A stretch of 64,000 bases of DNA, from NCBI GenBank assembly GCA_900012615.1, contig LT009756.1, forward strand, positions 2,319,274 to 2,383,273, given 5' to 3'. A program made the position numbers and the translations under genes. Shown in pieces: positions 9,042 through 18,517 of the stretch. The DNA is from Agrobacterium genomosp. 13 str. CFBP 6927 (GTDB lineage Bacteria; Pseudomonadota; Alphaproteobacteria; Rhizobiales; Rhizobiaceae). The notes under the pieces are model-generated. The model did not search any database, was not told the origin of the DNA, and worked only from the letters and a program-made list of their open reading frames with translations. The stretch's first letter is position 1, and the number at the start of each line of letters is the position of its first letter.

Positions 9042-10118
9042 ATGACGTTCCTGCAACTCAATAATATTCAGAAGAAGTTCGGAGAAATCTCCGTCATCAA
9101 GGGCGTGAGCTTTTCCGCAACGAAAGGTGAATTCGTCGTTTTCGTCGGCCCGTCCGGTTGTGGCAAGTCAACGCTCCTGCGCATGATCGCGGGGCTGGAG
9201 GACGTCAGCGACGGCGTTCTGACCATCGACGGCAAGGACGTCACCTATGAGGAACCCGCCAAGCGCGAGGTATCCATGGTGTTCCAGTCCTATGCGCTCT
9301 ACCCGCATATGAGCGTGTTCGAGAACATGGCTTTCGGCCTGCGGATGGCAAAGCTACCGGAAAACGAGATCAAGGCCCGCGTTGCCGAAGCAGCCCGCAT
9401 CCTCCAGCTCGAACAGCTTCTGGAGCGCAAGCCGCGCGCCCTTTCCGGCGGCCAGCGGCAGCGGGTGGCAATCGGCCGGTCCATCGTTCGCAATCCGAAA
9501 ATCTTCCTGTTCGACGAGCCGCTTTCGAACCTCGATGCTGACCTGCGCACCCAGATGCGCGTCGAAATTGCCAAGCTGCACCGCAATCTCGGCGCAACCA
9601 TGGTCTATGTCACACACGATCAGGTGGAAGCGATGACGCTGGCCGACCGTATCGTGGTTCTGCGGGCGGGCCTGGTCGAGCAGATCGGTACGCCGACCGA
9701 ACTCTATGACCGCCCCGCCAACACCTTTGTCGCAGGTTTCATCGGCTCGCCGAAGATGAATTTCATCGCAGCCAGCGTGTCGGCGGTCACGGATGGCACG
9801 CTGACGCTTGCCCACACCGCCTTCATCGGCGGCACGCTAACGGTGCAGCGCGCCACGCGCGCCAAAGTCGGTGACACCGTAACCGTCGGCCTGCGCCCCG
9901 AACATCTGGTGATCAATGGCGGCACGGCGATTCTCGCCCTTGAGGCGGATTTTTCCGAAAACCTCGGCGGCGCTACGCAGATCTATGTCAAGGCGCATGA
10001 CACGCCGATCATCATCGTCGCCCCCGGCCGGCCCGACCTTGCTGTCGGCACCAGCTTCACCGCCGGCATCGAGGCGGGCCACATTTATCTTTTCGACGCC
10101 GAAGGCAAGGCGCTCTGA
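9042..10118 (+). CDS. ABC transporter ATPase, MsmX/UgpC type
   Basis: The 358-residue ATPase has Walker A GPSGCGKS at 36-43, a Q-loop (VFQSYALYP), the signature LSGGQRQR and Walker [14 protein letters not shown]. The H-loop [14 protein letters not shown] follows, then a C-terminal OB-fold regulatory domain (VGLRPEHL) typical of sugar importers. The frame extends to GTG 9021, but ATG 9042 gives the family N-terminus ([14 protein letters not shown]) and has GGAG 11 bases upstream. It energises the two CUT1 permeases encoded earlier in the operon. Confidence 0.92.
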   Translation: MTFLQLNNIQKKFGEISVIKGVSFSATKGEFVVFVGPSGCGKSTLLRMIAGLEDVSDGVLTIDGKDVTYEEPAKREVSMVFQSYALYPHMSVFENMAFGLRMAKLPENEIKARVAEAARILQLEQLLERKPRALSGGQRQRVAIGRSIVRNPKIFLFDEPLSNLDADLRTQMRVEIAKLHRNLGATMVYVTHDQVEAMTLADRIVVLRAGLVEQIGTPTELYDRPANTFVAGFIGSPKMNFIAASVSAVTDGTLTLAHTAFIGGTLTVQRATRAKVGDTVTVGLRPEHLVINGGTAILALEADFSENLGGATQIYVKAHDTPIIIVAPGRPDLAVGTSFTAGIEAGHIYLFDAEGKAL

Positions 10119-10144
10119 TCTCCGGAAGAATGGGCGGATACACC

Positions 10145-11176
10145 ATGATTGCTCTTGTACTCGAACGTAAAGGCGAATTGTCGCTCCGGGACATCGATCT
10201 GCCGAGCAGGGTCGGCCCGGATGACGTCAAGATCGCCATCCATACAGTGGGCGTCTGCGGCAGCGACGTGCATTATTACACCCACGGCGCCATCGGCTCC
10301 TTCGTGGTGCGCGAACCGATGGTGCTCGGCCATGAGGCGGCCGGTACGGTTACGGCAGTTGGCGACCGGGTGAAAGGATTTGCGGTCGGCGACCGCGTCT
10401 GCATGGAACCGGGCGTACCCAATCTCTCGTCGCGGGCCGCCAAGCTCGGCATCTACAATGTCGATCCCGACGTGCGTTTCTGGGCAACGCCACCGATCCA
10501 TGGCGTGCTGACGCCGGAGGTGGTCCATCCCGCCGCCTTCACCTACAAGCTGCCGGACAATGTATCCTTTGCGGAAGGCGCCATGGTCGAGCCCTTTGCC
10601 GTTGGCTTGCAGGCGGCGACCCGCGCCCGCATCACCCCCGGCGATGTGGCTGTCGTCATCGGCTGCGGCCCCATCGGCATCATGACGGCGCTGGCGGCGC
10701 TGGCGGGCGGCTGCTCGCGCGTTATCATCTCGGACCTTTCCGTTCCGAAGCTGAAAATCGCCGCGCAATATGATGGCATCGAGACGGTGGATATTACGCG
10801 GGCTTCGCTGCCCGAGGCCGTAAAGGCGGCAACAGACGGCTGGGGCGCCGATATCGTGTTCGAGGCCAGTGGCAGCCCAAAGGCGTATAGCGGCATCTTC
10901 GATCTGCTTCGTCCGGGCGCTGCCGTGGTACTGGTCGGCTTGCCGGTGGAACAGACGGCCTTCGATGTCGCCGGTGCCATCATCAAGGAAGCACGCGTCG
11001 AGACCGTGTTCCGCTACGCCAACAATTTCGACCGCGCTGTCAACCTGATCGCATCCGGCAAGGTGGATTTGAAACCGCTGATTACCGACACCTTCGCATT
11101 CAAGGACAGCATCGCCGCATTCGAGCGGGCCGCCAAGGGGCTGCCGGAAGATGTGAAGCTGCAGATCCGTTTCTGA
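10145..11176 (+). CDS. NAD-dependent polyol dehydrogenase of the MDR family (xylitol dehydrogenase-like)
   Basis: The 343-residue medium-chain dehydrogenase has catalytic zinc ligands in GVCGSD (Cys 38) and LGHEAAG (His-Glu about 64-65). The Rossmann motif [20 protein letters not shown] lies near residue 171. The region that normally carries four structural-zinc cysteines reads [17 protein letters not shown], so the structural zinc site is lost, as in some sorbitol and rhizobial xylitol dehydrogenases. The family oxidises polyols to ketoses with NAD. ATG 10145 is preferred over ATG 10130 because GGGCGGA precedes it. In the operon it supplies one of two polyol oxidation routes. Confidence 0.85.
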   Translation: MIALVLERKGELSLRDIDLPSRVGPDDVKIAIHTVGVCGSDVHYYTHGAIGSFVVREPMVLGHEAAGTVTAVGDRVKGFAVGDRVCMEPGVPNLSSRAAKLGIYNVDPDVRFWATPPIHGVLTPEVVHPAAFTYKLPDNVSFAEGAMVEPFAVGLQAATRARITPGDVAVVIGCGPIGIMTALAALAGGCSRVIISDLSVPKLKIAAQYDGIETVDITRASLPEAVKAATDGWGADIVFEASGSPKAYSGIFDLLRPGAAVVLVGLPVEQTAFDVAGAIIKEARVETVFRYANNFDRAVNLIASGKVDLKPLITDTFAFKDSIAAFERAAKGLPEDVKLQIRF

Positions 11177-11204
11177 GCGGGAACGACCGGGGGGATATCG
11201 AGAA

Positions 11205-11933
11205 ATGGCTGAGATCATGAAAGGCAAGGTCGCCGCAATCACCGGCGCGGCTTCGGGTATCGGGCTGGAATGCGCCAGAACACTGGCGGCGGCAGGGGCA
11301 ACCGTCGTCCTGATCGACCGCGCCGGCGAGCGGCTGAAAGCGCTTTGCGACGACATCGGCGAACGGGCGGTGCCGCTGGTCGCGGACCTGCTCGACACCG
11401 CGCAGTGTTCGGGCCTTCTGCCCCGCATTCTCGACCGTACCGGCCGGCTCGACATTTTCCACGCAAATGCCGGCGCTTATGTCGGAGGACCGGTCACGGA
11501 GGGCGATCCGGACGCCTGGGACCGGATGCTGAACCTCAACATCAACGCCGCCTTCCGTTCCGTGCACGCGGTTCTGCCTTACATGGTGGAGCAGAAATCA
11601 GGGGACATCCTTTTCACCAGTTCGGTGGCGGGGGTGGTCCCTGTCGTCTGGGAGCCTGTCTATACCGCTTCGAAATTCGCGGTGCAGGCCTTCGTCCACA
11701 CCACGCGCCGACAGGTCTCACCCCATGGCGTGCGGGTCGGGGCAATATTGCCGGGCCCGGTGGTAACGGCTCTTCTGGACGACTGGCCGAAGGAAAAAAT
11801 GGCCGAGGCTCTGGCCAATGGCAGCCTGATGCAGCCCGTAGAAGTCGCGGAGGCCGTGCTGTTCATGCTGTCGCGTCCGCGCAATGTCGTCATCCGCGAT
11901 CTTGTCATCCTGCCCAATAATGTAGATTTATAG
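11205..11933 (+). CDS. short-chain dehydrogenase, ribitol 2-dehydrogenase-like
   Basis: The 242-residue SDR shows the cofactor motif TGAASGIG at 14-21, NAG near residue 88, a Ser near residue 137 (FTSSVAGV) and the catalytic YTASK near residue 152. These place it among classical NAD(P)-dependent polyol dehydrogenases. Ribitol dehydrogenases of rhizobia share this length and the LPNNVDL-type C-terminus. Together with the downstream ribulokinase-like protein it suggests ribitol to D-ribulose to D-ribulose 5-phosphate. The assignment to ribitol is inference from context. Confidence 0.82.
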   Translation: MAEIMKGKVAAITGAASGIGLECARTLAAAGATVVLIDRAGERLKALCDDIGERAVPLVADLLDTAQCSGLLPRILDRTGRLDIFHANAGAYVGGPVTEGDPDAWDRMLNLNINAAFRSVHAVLPYMVEQKSGDILFTSSVAGVVPVVWEPVYTASKFAVQAFVHTTRRQVSPHGVRVGAILPGPVVTALLDDWPKEKMAEALANGSLMQPVEVAEAVLFMLSRPRNVVIRDLVILPNNVDL

Positions 11934-11990
11934 ACGAAATGGAGGTTTCGGCGGCTGCGTGCCGCCGTCAAGGCAGGGTCGGGCAGGATT

Positions 11991-13628
11991 ATGGTGACAG
12001 GAACGACGGACAGCGCCACCGGCGCCCCCTGCTTTATCGGTGTGGATGTGGGTACGGGCAGCGCGCGCGCCGGTATTTTCGATACGGCCGGCGTCCTCCT
12101 CGGCACGGCGAAGCACGACATTCCCCTCTATCGCGAGGGCAGCCACATCGTAGAACAATCGAGCGCAAAAATCTGGCATGCCGTGTGCCGATCGGTTCAA
12201 GGAGCATTGCAGGCAGCCGGCCTGAGCGCGGATCATATCGGCGGCATCGGTTTCGACGCCACCTGCTCGCTCGTCGTGCTCGATCAGGCCGGCAATCCGC
12301 TTCCGGTCGGCCCGTCGGAAGACCCCGACCGCGATGTTATCGTTTGGATGGATCATCGCGCCATTCCACAGGCGGCGCATATCAACAGCCTCAAACATCC
12401 GGTGCTCGATTATGTCGGCGGCCATATCTCGCCCGAAATGCAGACGCCCAAACTTCTATGGCTGAAGGAAAATCGACCCGGAATTTTCAAGGGCGCCGGT
12501 GCGTTTTTCGACCTCACCGACTTCCTGACCTGGCGCGCAACCGGCAACGACGCGCGCTCCGTCTGCACCGTGACCTGCAAATGGACCTATCTGGCCCATG
12601 AGAAGCGCTGGGATGCCAGTTATTTCAGGGCCATCGGTCTCGGTGAACTGGCGGACGAGGATTTCAGCCGCATCGGCACGACGATCCTGGACGCCGGCGC
12701 TCCGGTCGGCGACGGGCTGAGCGAAAAGGCCGCCGCAGAACTCGGATTGCGGGCAGGCATCCCCGTGGGCGCTGGATTGATCGACGCCCATGCCGGCGGG
12801 ATTGGCACCGTTGGGGCAGAGGCCGAGGGCGCAGGTCCGGCCCAACGCATGGCCTATGTCTTTGGCACCTCGGCCTGTACCCTCAGCTCCTCCGTCGAAC
12901 CCAGTTTCGTTCCGGGTGTCTGGGGCCCCTATGCCTCCGCAATGGTGCCGGGCCTCTGGTTGAATGAAGGCGGCCAGTCTGCCGCCGGTGCGGCGATCGC
13001 TCACCTCCTGAAAATGCATCCGATGTCAGCCGAAGCGAATGCCGAGGCCCGCACGGCCGGAAAGTCACTGCCAGCCTGGCTGATCGACCGCATCCTGGAA
13101 AGGGTCGATAACCTTTCCGAAGCCCCCCTGCTGGCGGGTGAGATCATGGTAGTGCCGGAGTTCCTCGGCAATCGCGCCCCACATGCCGATCCCGATGCAC
13201 GTGCGATTATTGCCGGTCTTGACCTCAACGACGGTCTTGAGAGCCTGATCGGGCTTTATGTTGCCGGGCTTTGCGGCCTCGGCTACGGCCTTCGCCAGAT
13301 TCTCAGGGCACAGGCGGAAGCAGGCCTGACGGTCGATACCATCGTCATCAGCGGTGGCGCCGGGGAAAGCGATCTCGTCCGGCAGGTCCTGGCAGATTCC
13401 TGCGGCCTGCGCATCCGCGCTGCGGGCACCGCCGAGCCGGTACTGCTGGGCTCCGCCATCCTCGCTGCCGTTGCAAGCGGCCACCAGCCGGATCTCGTTA
13501 CCGCAATGCGAAGGATGTCGGTGCTCGGCAACGCCTACAATCCTTCCGCACCGTCCGCCGCCTGGCACGACAGACGCTTCGCCATGTTCGAGGGTTTTCA
13601 GAACCTTTACCGTTCCAGCGTGCCGTGA
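11991..13628 (+). CDS. FGGY-family pentulose kinase, D-ribulokinase-like
   Basis: The 545-residue kinase has the N-terminal phosphate motif FIGVDVGTGSARAGIFD and the catalytic segment GLIDAHAGGIGTVG with the base Asp near residue 261. The C-terminal adenosine-binding loop is TIVISGGAGESDLVRQVLAD. The length and the WMDHRA segment (ribulokinases have W-x-D-x-R-A) point to D-ribulokinase or L-ribulokinase rather than glycerol kinase. It is the last gene of the polyol operon and would feed ribulose 5-phosphate to the pentose phosphate pathway. No terminator hairpin is evident after its TGA. Confidence 0.87.
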   Translation: MVTGTTDSATGAPCFIGVDVGTGSARAGIFDTAGVLLGTAKHDIPLYREGSHIVEQSSAKIWHAVCRSVQGALQAAGLSADHIGGIGFDATCSLVVLDQAGNPLPVGPSEDPDRDVIVWMDHRAIPQAAHINSLKHPVLDYVGGHISPEMQTPKLLWLKENRPGIFKGAGAFFDLTDFLTWRATGNDARSVCTVTCKWTYLAHEKRWDASYFRAIGLGELADEDFSRIGTTILDAGAPVGDGLSEKAAAELGLRAGIPVGAGLIDAHAGGIGTVGAEAEGAGPAQRMAYVFGTSACTLSSSVEPSFVPGVWGPYASAMVPGLWLNEGGQSAAGAAIAHLLKMHPMSAEANAEARTAGKSLPAWLIDRILERVDNLSEAPLLAGEIMVVPEFLGNRAPHADPDARAIIAGLDLNDGLESLIGLYVAGLCGLGYGLRQILRAQAEAGLTVDTIVISGGAGESDLVRQVLADSCGLRIRAAGTAEPVLLGSAILAAVASGHQPDLVTAMRRMSVLGNAYNPSAPSAAWHDRRFAMFEGFQNLYRSSVP

Positions 13629-13773
13629 ATGGGGGCCAGCGAGAGAGTAGCGGCTTTGGCGATGGCGGAGACTGCCGGACGTTTCACAAAACTATCTGGA
13701 GACGTTGCTCGCCACGCGATGCCAATGTCCGCAACGCTCCTCATCACTTAAGCCTATCGCGAAGCGAACCGTC

Positions 13774-13805
13774 GTTTGTCTGCGAAGAATAATCGAAAGA
13801 CAAAC
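13774..13805. promoter_or_regulatory. inverted repeat upstream of the TetR gene
   Basis: GTTTGTCT (13774-13781) and AGACAAAC (13798-13805) form perfect 8-bp arms around a 16-base spacer, ending 77 bases before the TetR start. Position and symmetry fit an operator for autoregulation, although a structured leader is also possible. Confidence 0.4.
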
Positions 13806-13882
13806 ACCGCCCACTCTCCTATGCTGCGCATGCGGACGACGTGTCCGTCACATGCTCAATCATCGAATAAAACGTTCAAGAC

Positions 13883-14440
13883 ATGCTCCGACCGACGAAA
13901 TCCCAGATTGAAGCCGAGATTATCGACTGTGCTGCCGGACTGTTTGCGAAGCATGGCTTCGCGCATACTTCGGTTCAACAAATCGCGGACACGGTCGGCT
14001 ATTCCAAGACGGGGTTATTGCACCATTTTCCCAGCAAGCAGGCGATGTATGACGCCGTTGTCAAAGCGCTCCGGGAACATGCGCAGGAAGTCCGTGACAA
14101 CGTCAAATCCCTGCCTGTCGGCCGGGAACGCGATCTCGCCGTCGTGGAAGCGGCTGTCGATTTTGCCTTTCGCCAACCGGGAGTGTCGGCACTTTCCAAC
14201 CGCATAGCGCTGGATCCCAATCCGGAAGACGTACAGATGAACGAAATCGGGTTCATGATGTATGAGGCGCTGGGCATCGATATGGGCAAGCTCGACATGG
14301 AGCGGTTGATCCGGGTCACCAGCGCATTTTCTGGCCTGGGCGTCTGTGCCAGCCTGGCGGTTGGCACAAAGCTGACCCAGGAATGGCGCGGGCTGATCGT
14401 CACTGCGGCAATGGATGCCTTGGGCCACCGCGCCGCATAA
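13883..14440 (+). CDS. TetR/AcrR-family transcriptional regulator
   Basis: The 185-residue protein has a TetR N-terminal DNA-binding domain: AAGLFAKHGFAHTSVQQIADTVGYSKTGLLHHFPSKQAMYDAV (about residues 13-57) holds the helix-turn-helix and the following conserved helix. The C-terminal ligand domain is divergent. It is 337 bases upstream of a SpoIIM-like membrane protein gene, and two tandem palindromes lie in that gap, suggesting the regulator acts there. The inducer is unknown. Confidence 0.88.
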   Translation: MLRPTKSQIEAEIIDCAAGLFAKHGFAHTSVQQIADTVGYSKTGLLHHFPSKQAMYDAVVKALREHAQEVRDNVKSLPVGRERDLAVVEAAVDFAFRQPGVSALSNRIALDPNPEDVQMNEIGFMMYEALGIDMGKLDMERLIRVTSAFSGLGVCASLAVGTKLTQEWRGLIVTAAMDALGHRAA

Positions 14441-14684
14441 GCCCAGACCTACCGGCCACCCTGCCTGACCGCTGACCATTCCCTGTCTGCAGCGGGATTC
14501 TGCGTGTGCGAAACCACGCAACCTTGCTGTGCGCGGCCGACACTATCCGCCTGTCCCACACCGGTTTTGCGGAAGGAATGGCGTTGCCCCTTACCGGAAA
14601 AATCCCACCACAAAGAGAAAACCGCGGCTTTCCTCCCGGAAAAAAGCGCCAGCGCGCCAGACTTGACGGGCAAAAAAATCCCAT

Positions 14685-14723
14685 ATAGACCAAAATGGTC
14701 CATTACAGACCAATATAGTCTGT
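14685..14723. promoter_or_regulatory. tandem 19-bp operator-like palindromes, 20 bp apart
   Basis: Two 19-base units start at 14685 and 14705, and 14 of their 19 positions agree. The second, ACAGACCAATATAGTCTGT, has perfect 6-bp arms; the first has GACC/GGTC arms. GACC-type half-sites are typical of several TetR-family operators (NemR-like). The 20-bp spacing puts both on the same DNA face. They lie 55-93 bases upstream of the SpoIIM-like gene and downstream of the TetR gene. Confidence 0.6.
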
Positions 14724-14777
14724 ATGGGCCCTATCATATGGCCGTAACGGCCGTTCCGGTCTCTCGCTTGAAAATCA

Positions 14778-15413
14778 ATGGAACCTCCAATGGACGTCTT
14801 ACATGGTCCCGTCGCCGTCATCAGAAAGCACAGGAGAGCTTTTCTCACACTCAATATAGCTTTTTACGGCCTATTCGCCGTCTCGATGCTGATGACGATG
14901 CTGCTGCCTGAGATACAGGCCTATCTGAAAACCGGTATTGATGAGGCTTACCTGCGCCCAGGTGTCTTCAATACCGTCGCCGAAGCCTATGGCACCCAGA
15001 ATCTTCCCAAGGCGATGGGCATGACCTTCATCATCAACCTGTTGGTCGCCTTTGTCATGACGACTTTGCCGTCGCTGATCATCCCCTTCATCGGCATATT
15101 GGCGACGTTACATCGCGGTATCCTGTGGGGCATCATGTTCGCACCCCTCGGCCCCCATACGGCCATGCTCATACCCCATTCCATAACCCTTCTGATCGAG
15201 GGGCAGGCCTATGTGCTGGCCGCTTTCGGCGCCTATGTGCATGGACGCACATTTCTACGGATAAGCGAATATCGGGTCAGCACCCGCTGGGAAGCCTGGA
15301 AAGCCGGGCTTGTTCCCCTTGCCAATATATATTGCCTTGTCATCCTCGCCCTTGCGGTTGCCGCGATCTACGAGGTTCTGGAAGCAATATACATCATTCC
15401 CCGCATCATCTGA
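14778..15413 (+). CDS. integral membrane protein of the SpoIIM (stage II sporulation protein M-like) family
   Basis: The 211-residue protein has about five hydrophobic helices (about 21-42, 75-100, 107-125, 130-155 and 175-205). It resembles the SpoIIM-like family: LSxxF-rich helices with an invariant-looking HRGILWGIMFAPLGPHTAMLIPHSITLLIEGQAYVLAAFGAY segment. Non-sporulating bacteria have such proteins with unknown roles, often linked to membrane stress. Start choice is between ATG 14778 and ATG 14790; neither has a strong ribosome site. Likely regulated by the tandem operators just upstream. Confidence 0.7.
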   Translation: MEPPMDVLHGPVAVIRKHRRAFLTLNIAFYGLFAVSMLMTMLLPEIQAYLKTGIDEAYLRPGVFNTVAEAYGTQNLPKAMGMTFIINLLVAFVMTTLPSLIIPFIGILATLHRGILWGIMFAPLGPHTAMLIPHSITLLIEGQAYVLAAFGAYVHGRTFLRISEYRVSTRWEAWKAGLVPLANIYCLVILALAVAAIYEVLEAIYIIPRII

Positions 15414-15567
15414 GCGGGCGGCCGTCGCGGCCACATTACCCACTGATCATTCCCTCGACGAAAACGAAGTCGCACTCCCGGTGCGCTGCCGATCACCTGC
15501 GCCTTCCACATCGTCATCGACCTGCGGCGGGCTTCAGCAACAATCACAACCAAGGATCAAAAACCAA

Positions 15568-15873
15568 ATGGCCAATCTTGAAATGAAGACGCTTACCCGG
15601 ACGACACTCGGCCTGCTCGCCCTCACCCTCGCGCTCACCGGATGCATGTCGCCCGAAGAGCAGCGACGGGCAAATCTGTACCAGGACGGAAACACATGCG
15701 CCAATTTCGGTTCGCATTATGGTTCGCAGTCTTATACCCAATGCATGCTCCAGCAGCAGCAGCGCCGGGACCAGCAAGGTTTGATCGCCATGGAAACCAT
15801 GCGCGCCACGTCGGAGACGTCACTCAACAACATGGAAATGATGCGGAGGCTGCGTGAGGGTAATAAGAGGTGA
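15568..15873 (+). CDS. small lipoprotein of unknown function
   Basis: A 101-residue protein with a lipoprotein signal: basic start, hydrophobic LGLLALTLALTG, then Cys in the lipobox LTGC at about residue 26. The mature part is polar, contains two further cysteines (NTCANF and TQCML, a possible disulfide) and a Gln-rich stretch with QQQQRRDQQ. AAGGA 11 bases before ATG 15568 supports that start; ATG 15583 would also keep the signal. The frame is open upstream but without a start signal. Function unknown. Confidence 0.72.
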   Translation: MANLEMKTLTRTTLGLLALTLALTGCMSPEEQRRANLYQDGNTCANFGSHYGSQSYTQCMLQQQQRRDQQGLIAMETMRATSETSLNNMEMMRRLREGNKR

Positions 15874-15947
15874 CCTGCGAAAACTGCCATGCCGGCAAGC
15901 AATCGCATGCAGCGGTCAGACTTGCCGGAAGGCATGAAAATGCCAAC

Positions 15948-15980
15948 ATGCCGCACAAGAGATCAGGTCTTGTGCGGCAT
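15948..15980. terminator. perfect 12-bp hairpin between convergent genes
   Basis: ATGCCGCACAAG (15948-15959) pairs exactly with CTTGTGCGGCAT (15969-15980) around a 9-base loop. It sits between the lipoprotein stop (15873) and the chemoreceptor stop (16041), the usual place for a bidirectional terminator. There is no long T-run on either strand, so it may act as a 3' end stabiliser instead. Confidence 0.55.
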
Positions 15981-16040
15981 CTTGCTGGTTACCGGCCAGA
16001 GATCAGCTCCACCGGCATCTTATAATCCTGGCAGACGGTC

Positions 16041-18047
16041 TTAAAATTCCTGCCAGTCGTCCTTCGACGTATCGACCGCGGCACTGCCCGAGAATGCCGA
16101 GGCGATCTTGCGGCCAAGGGCGCGCACGGGCGATGCCACATATTTGTCGTTGCCACCGGCACTGCGAACCGGCGCGGGCTGGCTTCTCTGCTGATAGGCG
16201 GTATCGGCAAGCCTGAACTGCGAGAGCAGCTGGTTGAGCGAAGCCACCTCCTTGGCGAGGTTGTGGCTTGCGGCATTGGTTTCCTCCACCATCGCCGCAT
16301 TTTTCTGGGTGTCCTGATCCATCTGGTTGACGGCCGTATTAATCTGCTGGAGACCCGAGGATTGCTCCTGCGCGGATTCCACGATCGAGACGACATGGCG
16401 GTTGATTTCCTGCACTTCGAGCACGATGGTTTCCAGCGCCTTGCCGGTATCGCCCACCAGCTGAACGCCCTGCTGTACCTGATCGTTGGAGGTGGTAATC
16501 AGCGCCTTGATTTCCTTGGCCGCATTGGCGGAGCGCTGGGCAAGCTCGCGCACTTCCTGGGCGACGACGGCAAAACCCTTGCCGGCCTCACCGGCGCGGG
16601 CGGCTTCCACACCTGCATTCAGCGCCAGAAGGTTGGTCTGGAAGGCGATCTCGTCGATCACGCCGATGATGTTGCTGATCTCATTGGCTGATTTGGAGAT
16701 CTGCTCCATGGCGACCACGGCGCGGCGCACCACTTCGCCCGACTGTTCGGCGCCCGCCTTTGCGCGGCTCACGATCTGGCCGGCCTCCTGCGCGCGCTTG
16801 GTGGAATCCCTCACCGTCGTGGTGATCTCCTCCAGGGCGGCGGCAGTTTCTTCCACGGCCGCAGCCTGCTGTTCCGTGCGCTTGGCCAGATCGTCGGCGG
16901 CCGACTTGATCTCATTGGCACCAGCACCAATGCCGCCGGCATTCTGCGCAACCTTGGTCAATGCGGCCTGCAGCTTTTCAGCGGACATGTTGAAATCATT
17001 GCGAACGGCATCGAGCGTCGCGGTAAACGGCTGGCCGATGCGGTAGGAAACATCGCCTTTCGAAAGCTTCGAGAGACCGGCGGCCAGATTGTCGACGGCG
17101 AATTTGACGTCGGCCGCTTCCCTTGCCTTCTGTTGCTCGCGCTCGATGCGCTCTTTTTCCGACAGGCTGCGATTGGCTTCGGTTTCCTGTTCCAGACGAA
17201 TGCGCTCGATGGCGCTTTCGCGGAACACCTGAACGGCTTTTGCCATCTGGCCAACTTCGTCCTTGCGGCTGGTGCCGTCGATCTCGGCTGACGTCTCGCC
17301 GGCGGCGAGCGACACCATGCGTCCGCGCAGGCGGGCGATGGGCGCCGTAATGCCGCGGGATGCGACGAACAGCGTAAGAATAATGCCGATTGAGAAAACA
17401 ACCCCAATCACTGCCAGTGACGTCAGGATCGTCGAATTGGTCTTGTCCGTCAGATCGTCACTTCCCTTGATGACGCCCTTGGCCAGCTTGTCCAGAAACG
17501 CCGCCATATCATTGGCTGTCGGACGAATGGAGTTATCGGCCTTCAGCATCTCCGCCGCCGCTTCCGCATTGCGATCGGCGACGCCGAATTCCACGGCCTT
17601 GTCGGTGACTGCGACGATCTCCTGCGATTTGGCGATGAAACCGTCAATGGTCGCCGCTTCTTTCGGGAAAGCCGCTTTGACATTGTTCAGACGCACCGCC
17701 AAAAGCCGTTTGCTTTCGGTGTAGAATTCCCTGGCAACCTTTATATCCGGGCCGTTCGCATCATAGGCCATCACCTGATAGGCGCCATAAGCCACCGCAG
17801 CGAGGTTTCGGTTGGCACGCGAAAGCTCCACCAGACCGGCATTATCATTGGCGATGAAGAACGAATAGGCCGTGTCCGCTTCCTTGAAGCGGCTGGACAT
17901 GAACGCGGTGGCGCCGAGGCCGACAATACAGAGCGGCAGAATGAGCGACAGGATCTTGGTGCGGATGCTGGCATTTTGAAGAAAAGACACGGAAAACCTC
18001 ACGTCAATGAAAAACCGCTCCTTCCCCGTGCCGGAGGTGTTCGGCAA
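16041..18047 (-). CDS. methyl-accepting chemotaxis protein with C-terminal CheR/CheB docking motif
   Basis: The protein is up to 668 residues. A first membrane helix (about 31-51) is followed by a four-helix-bundle type periplasmic sensor (about 52-205), a second helix (about 207-229), a HAMP domain and a cytoplasmic coiled-coil signalling domain. That domain's hairpin tip reads [34 protein letters not shown], the MCP signature. The last five residues, DWQEF, match the xWxxF pentapeptide that tethers the receptor methylation enzymes. GTG 17990 with GAGG six bases upstream is a better ribosome site than ATG 18047 and would give 649 residues. The ligand is unknown; no che genes are nearby. Confidence 0.92.
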   Translation of the reverse strand: MPNTSGTGKERFFIDVRFSVSFLQNASIRTKILSLILPLCIVGLGATAFMSSRFKEADTAYSFFIANDNAGLVELSRANRNLAAVAYGAYQVMAYDANGPDIKVAREFYTESKRLLAVRLNNVKAAFPKEAATIDGFIAKSQEIVAVTDKAVEFGVADRNAEAAAEMLKADNSIRPTANDMAAFLDKLAKGVIKGSDDLTDKTNSTILTSLAVIGVVFSIGIILTLFVASRGITAPIARLRGRMVSLAAGETSAEIDGTSRKDEVGQMAKAVQVFRESAIERIRLEQETEANRSLSEKERIEREQQKAREAADVKFAVDNLAAGLSKLSKGDVSYRIGQPFTATLDAVRNDFNMSAEKLQAALTKVAQNAGGIGAGANEIKSAADDLAKRTEQQAAAVEETAAALEEITTTVRDSTKRAQEAGQIVSRAKAGAEQSGEVVRRAVVAMEQISKSANEISNIIGVIDEIAFQTNLLALNAGVEAARAGEAGKGFAVVAQEVRELAQRSANAAKEIKALITTSNDQVQQGVQLVGDTGKALETIVLEVQEINRHVVSIVESAQEQSSGLQQINTAVNQMDQDTQKNAAMVEETNAASHNLAKEVASLNQLLSQFRLADTAYQQRSQPAPVRSAGGNDKYVASPVRALGRKIASAFSGSAAVDTSKDDWQEF

Positions 18048-18517
18048 GACTTACATTGCACGTCGAACACCTCGATCATCAAGGCTTCGGTAAGCCGCTC
18101 ATCGGCTTTGGTCGCGGCCGCATCAAACATGCGCCGAAGACAACCTGCCCCGCCCTCCAAATAATGGCGGACCACTCTCCCCCGGCCGTGCGGCACTATC
18201 GCCAGCAAGCTGAAATGCCGAGCCAAGTTTTCAGGGAAAAGAGTGCAGCAACGGGTTTCCACCCACGCCTCAATTCATTGCCCTGCAAAATCATTATGAT
18301 TAAAAACTTTATAATTCCTTCATGCCCCGGCGGGCGGAAAAAATATGACCCAGCAAAATGGAAAACAGAGGCTGCTTCCCCGTCCCGAAGCATTGCGGAT
18401 CGTCACGGCATGCCATTCTGCAAAGGCTGGCGAAGCCGCGCGCAATGTGCAGGCAGCCCGAAATCCAGCCATGGGAAATGAAGCACCGGCTTCAGATGCA
18501 GCCGCGCCGTCGAAATA
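18048..18517. other. 470-base intergenic region, nothing recognised
   Basis: This gap separates the chemoreceptor start from the polymerase stop. Both neighbours are on the minus strand, so it should carry the chemoreceptor promoter (about 18060-18330; A+T-rich around 18290-18330) and the end of the polymerase transcript. Open frames on both strands here are short, overlap one another and show no domain. Confidence 0.5.

Noticed and set aside
14778..15413. Sporulation function for the SpoIIM-like protein
   Set aside because: The organism type does not sporulate and no other sporulation gene is present. Only the membrane-protein family is supported.
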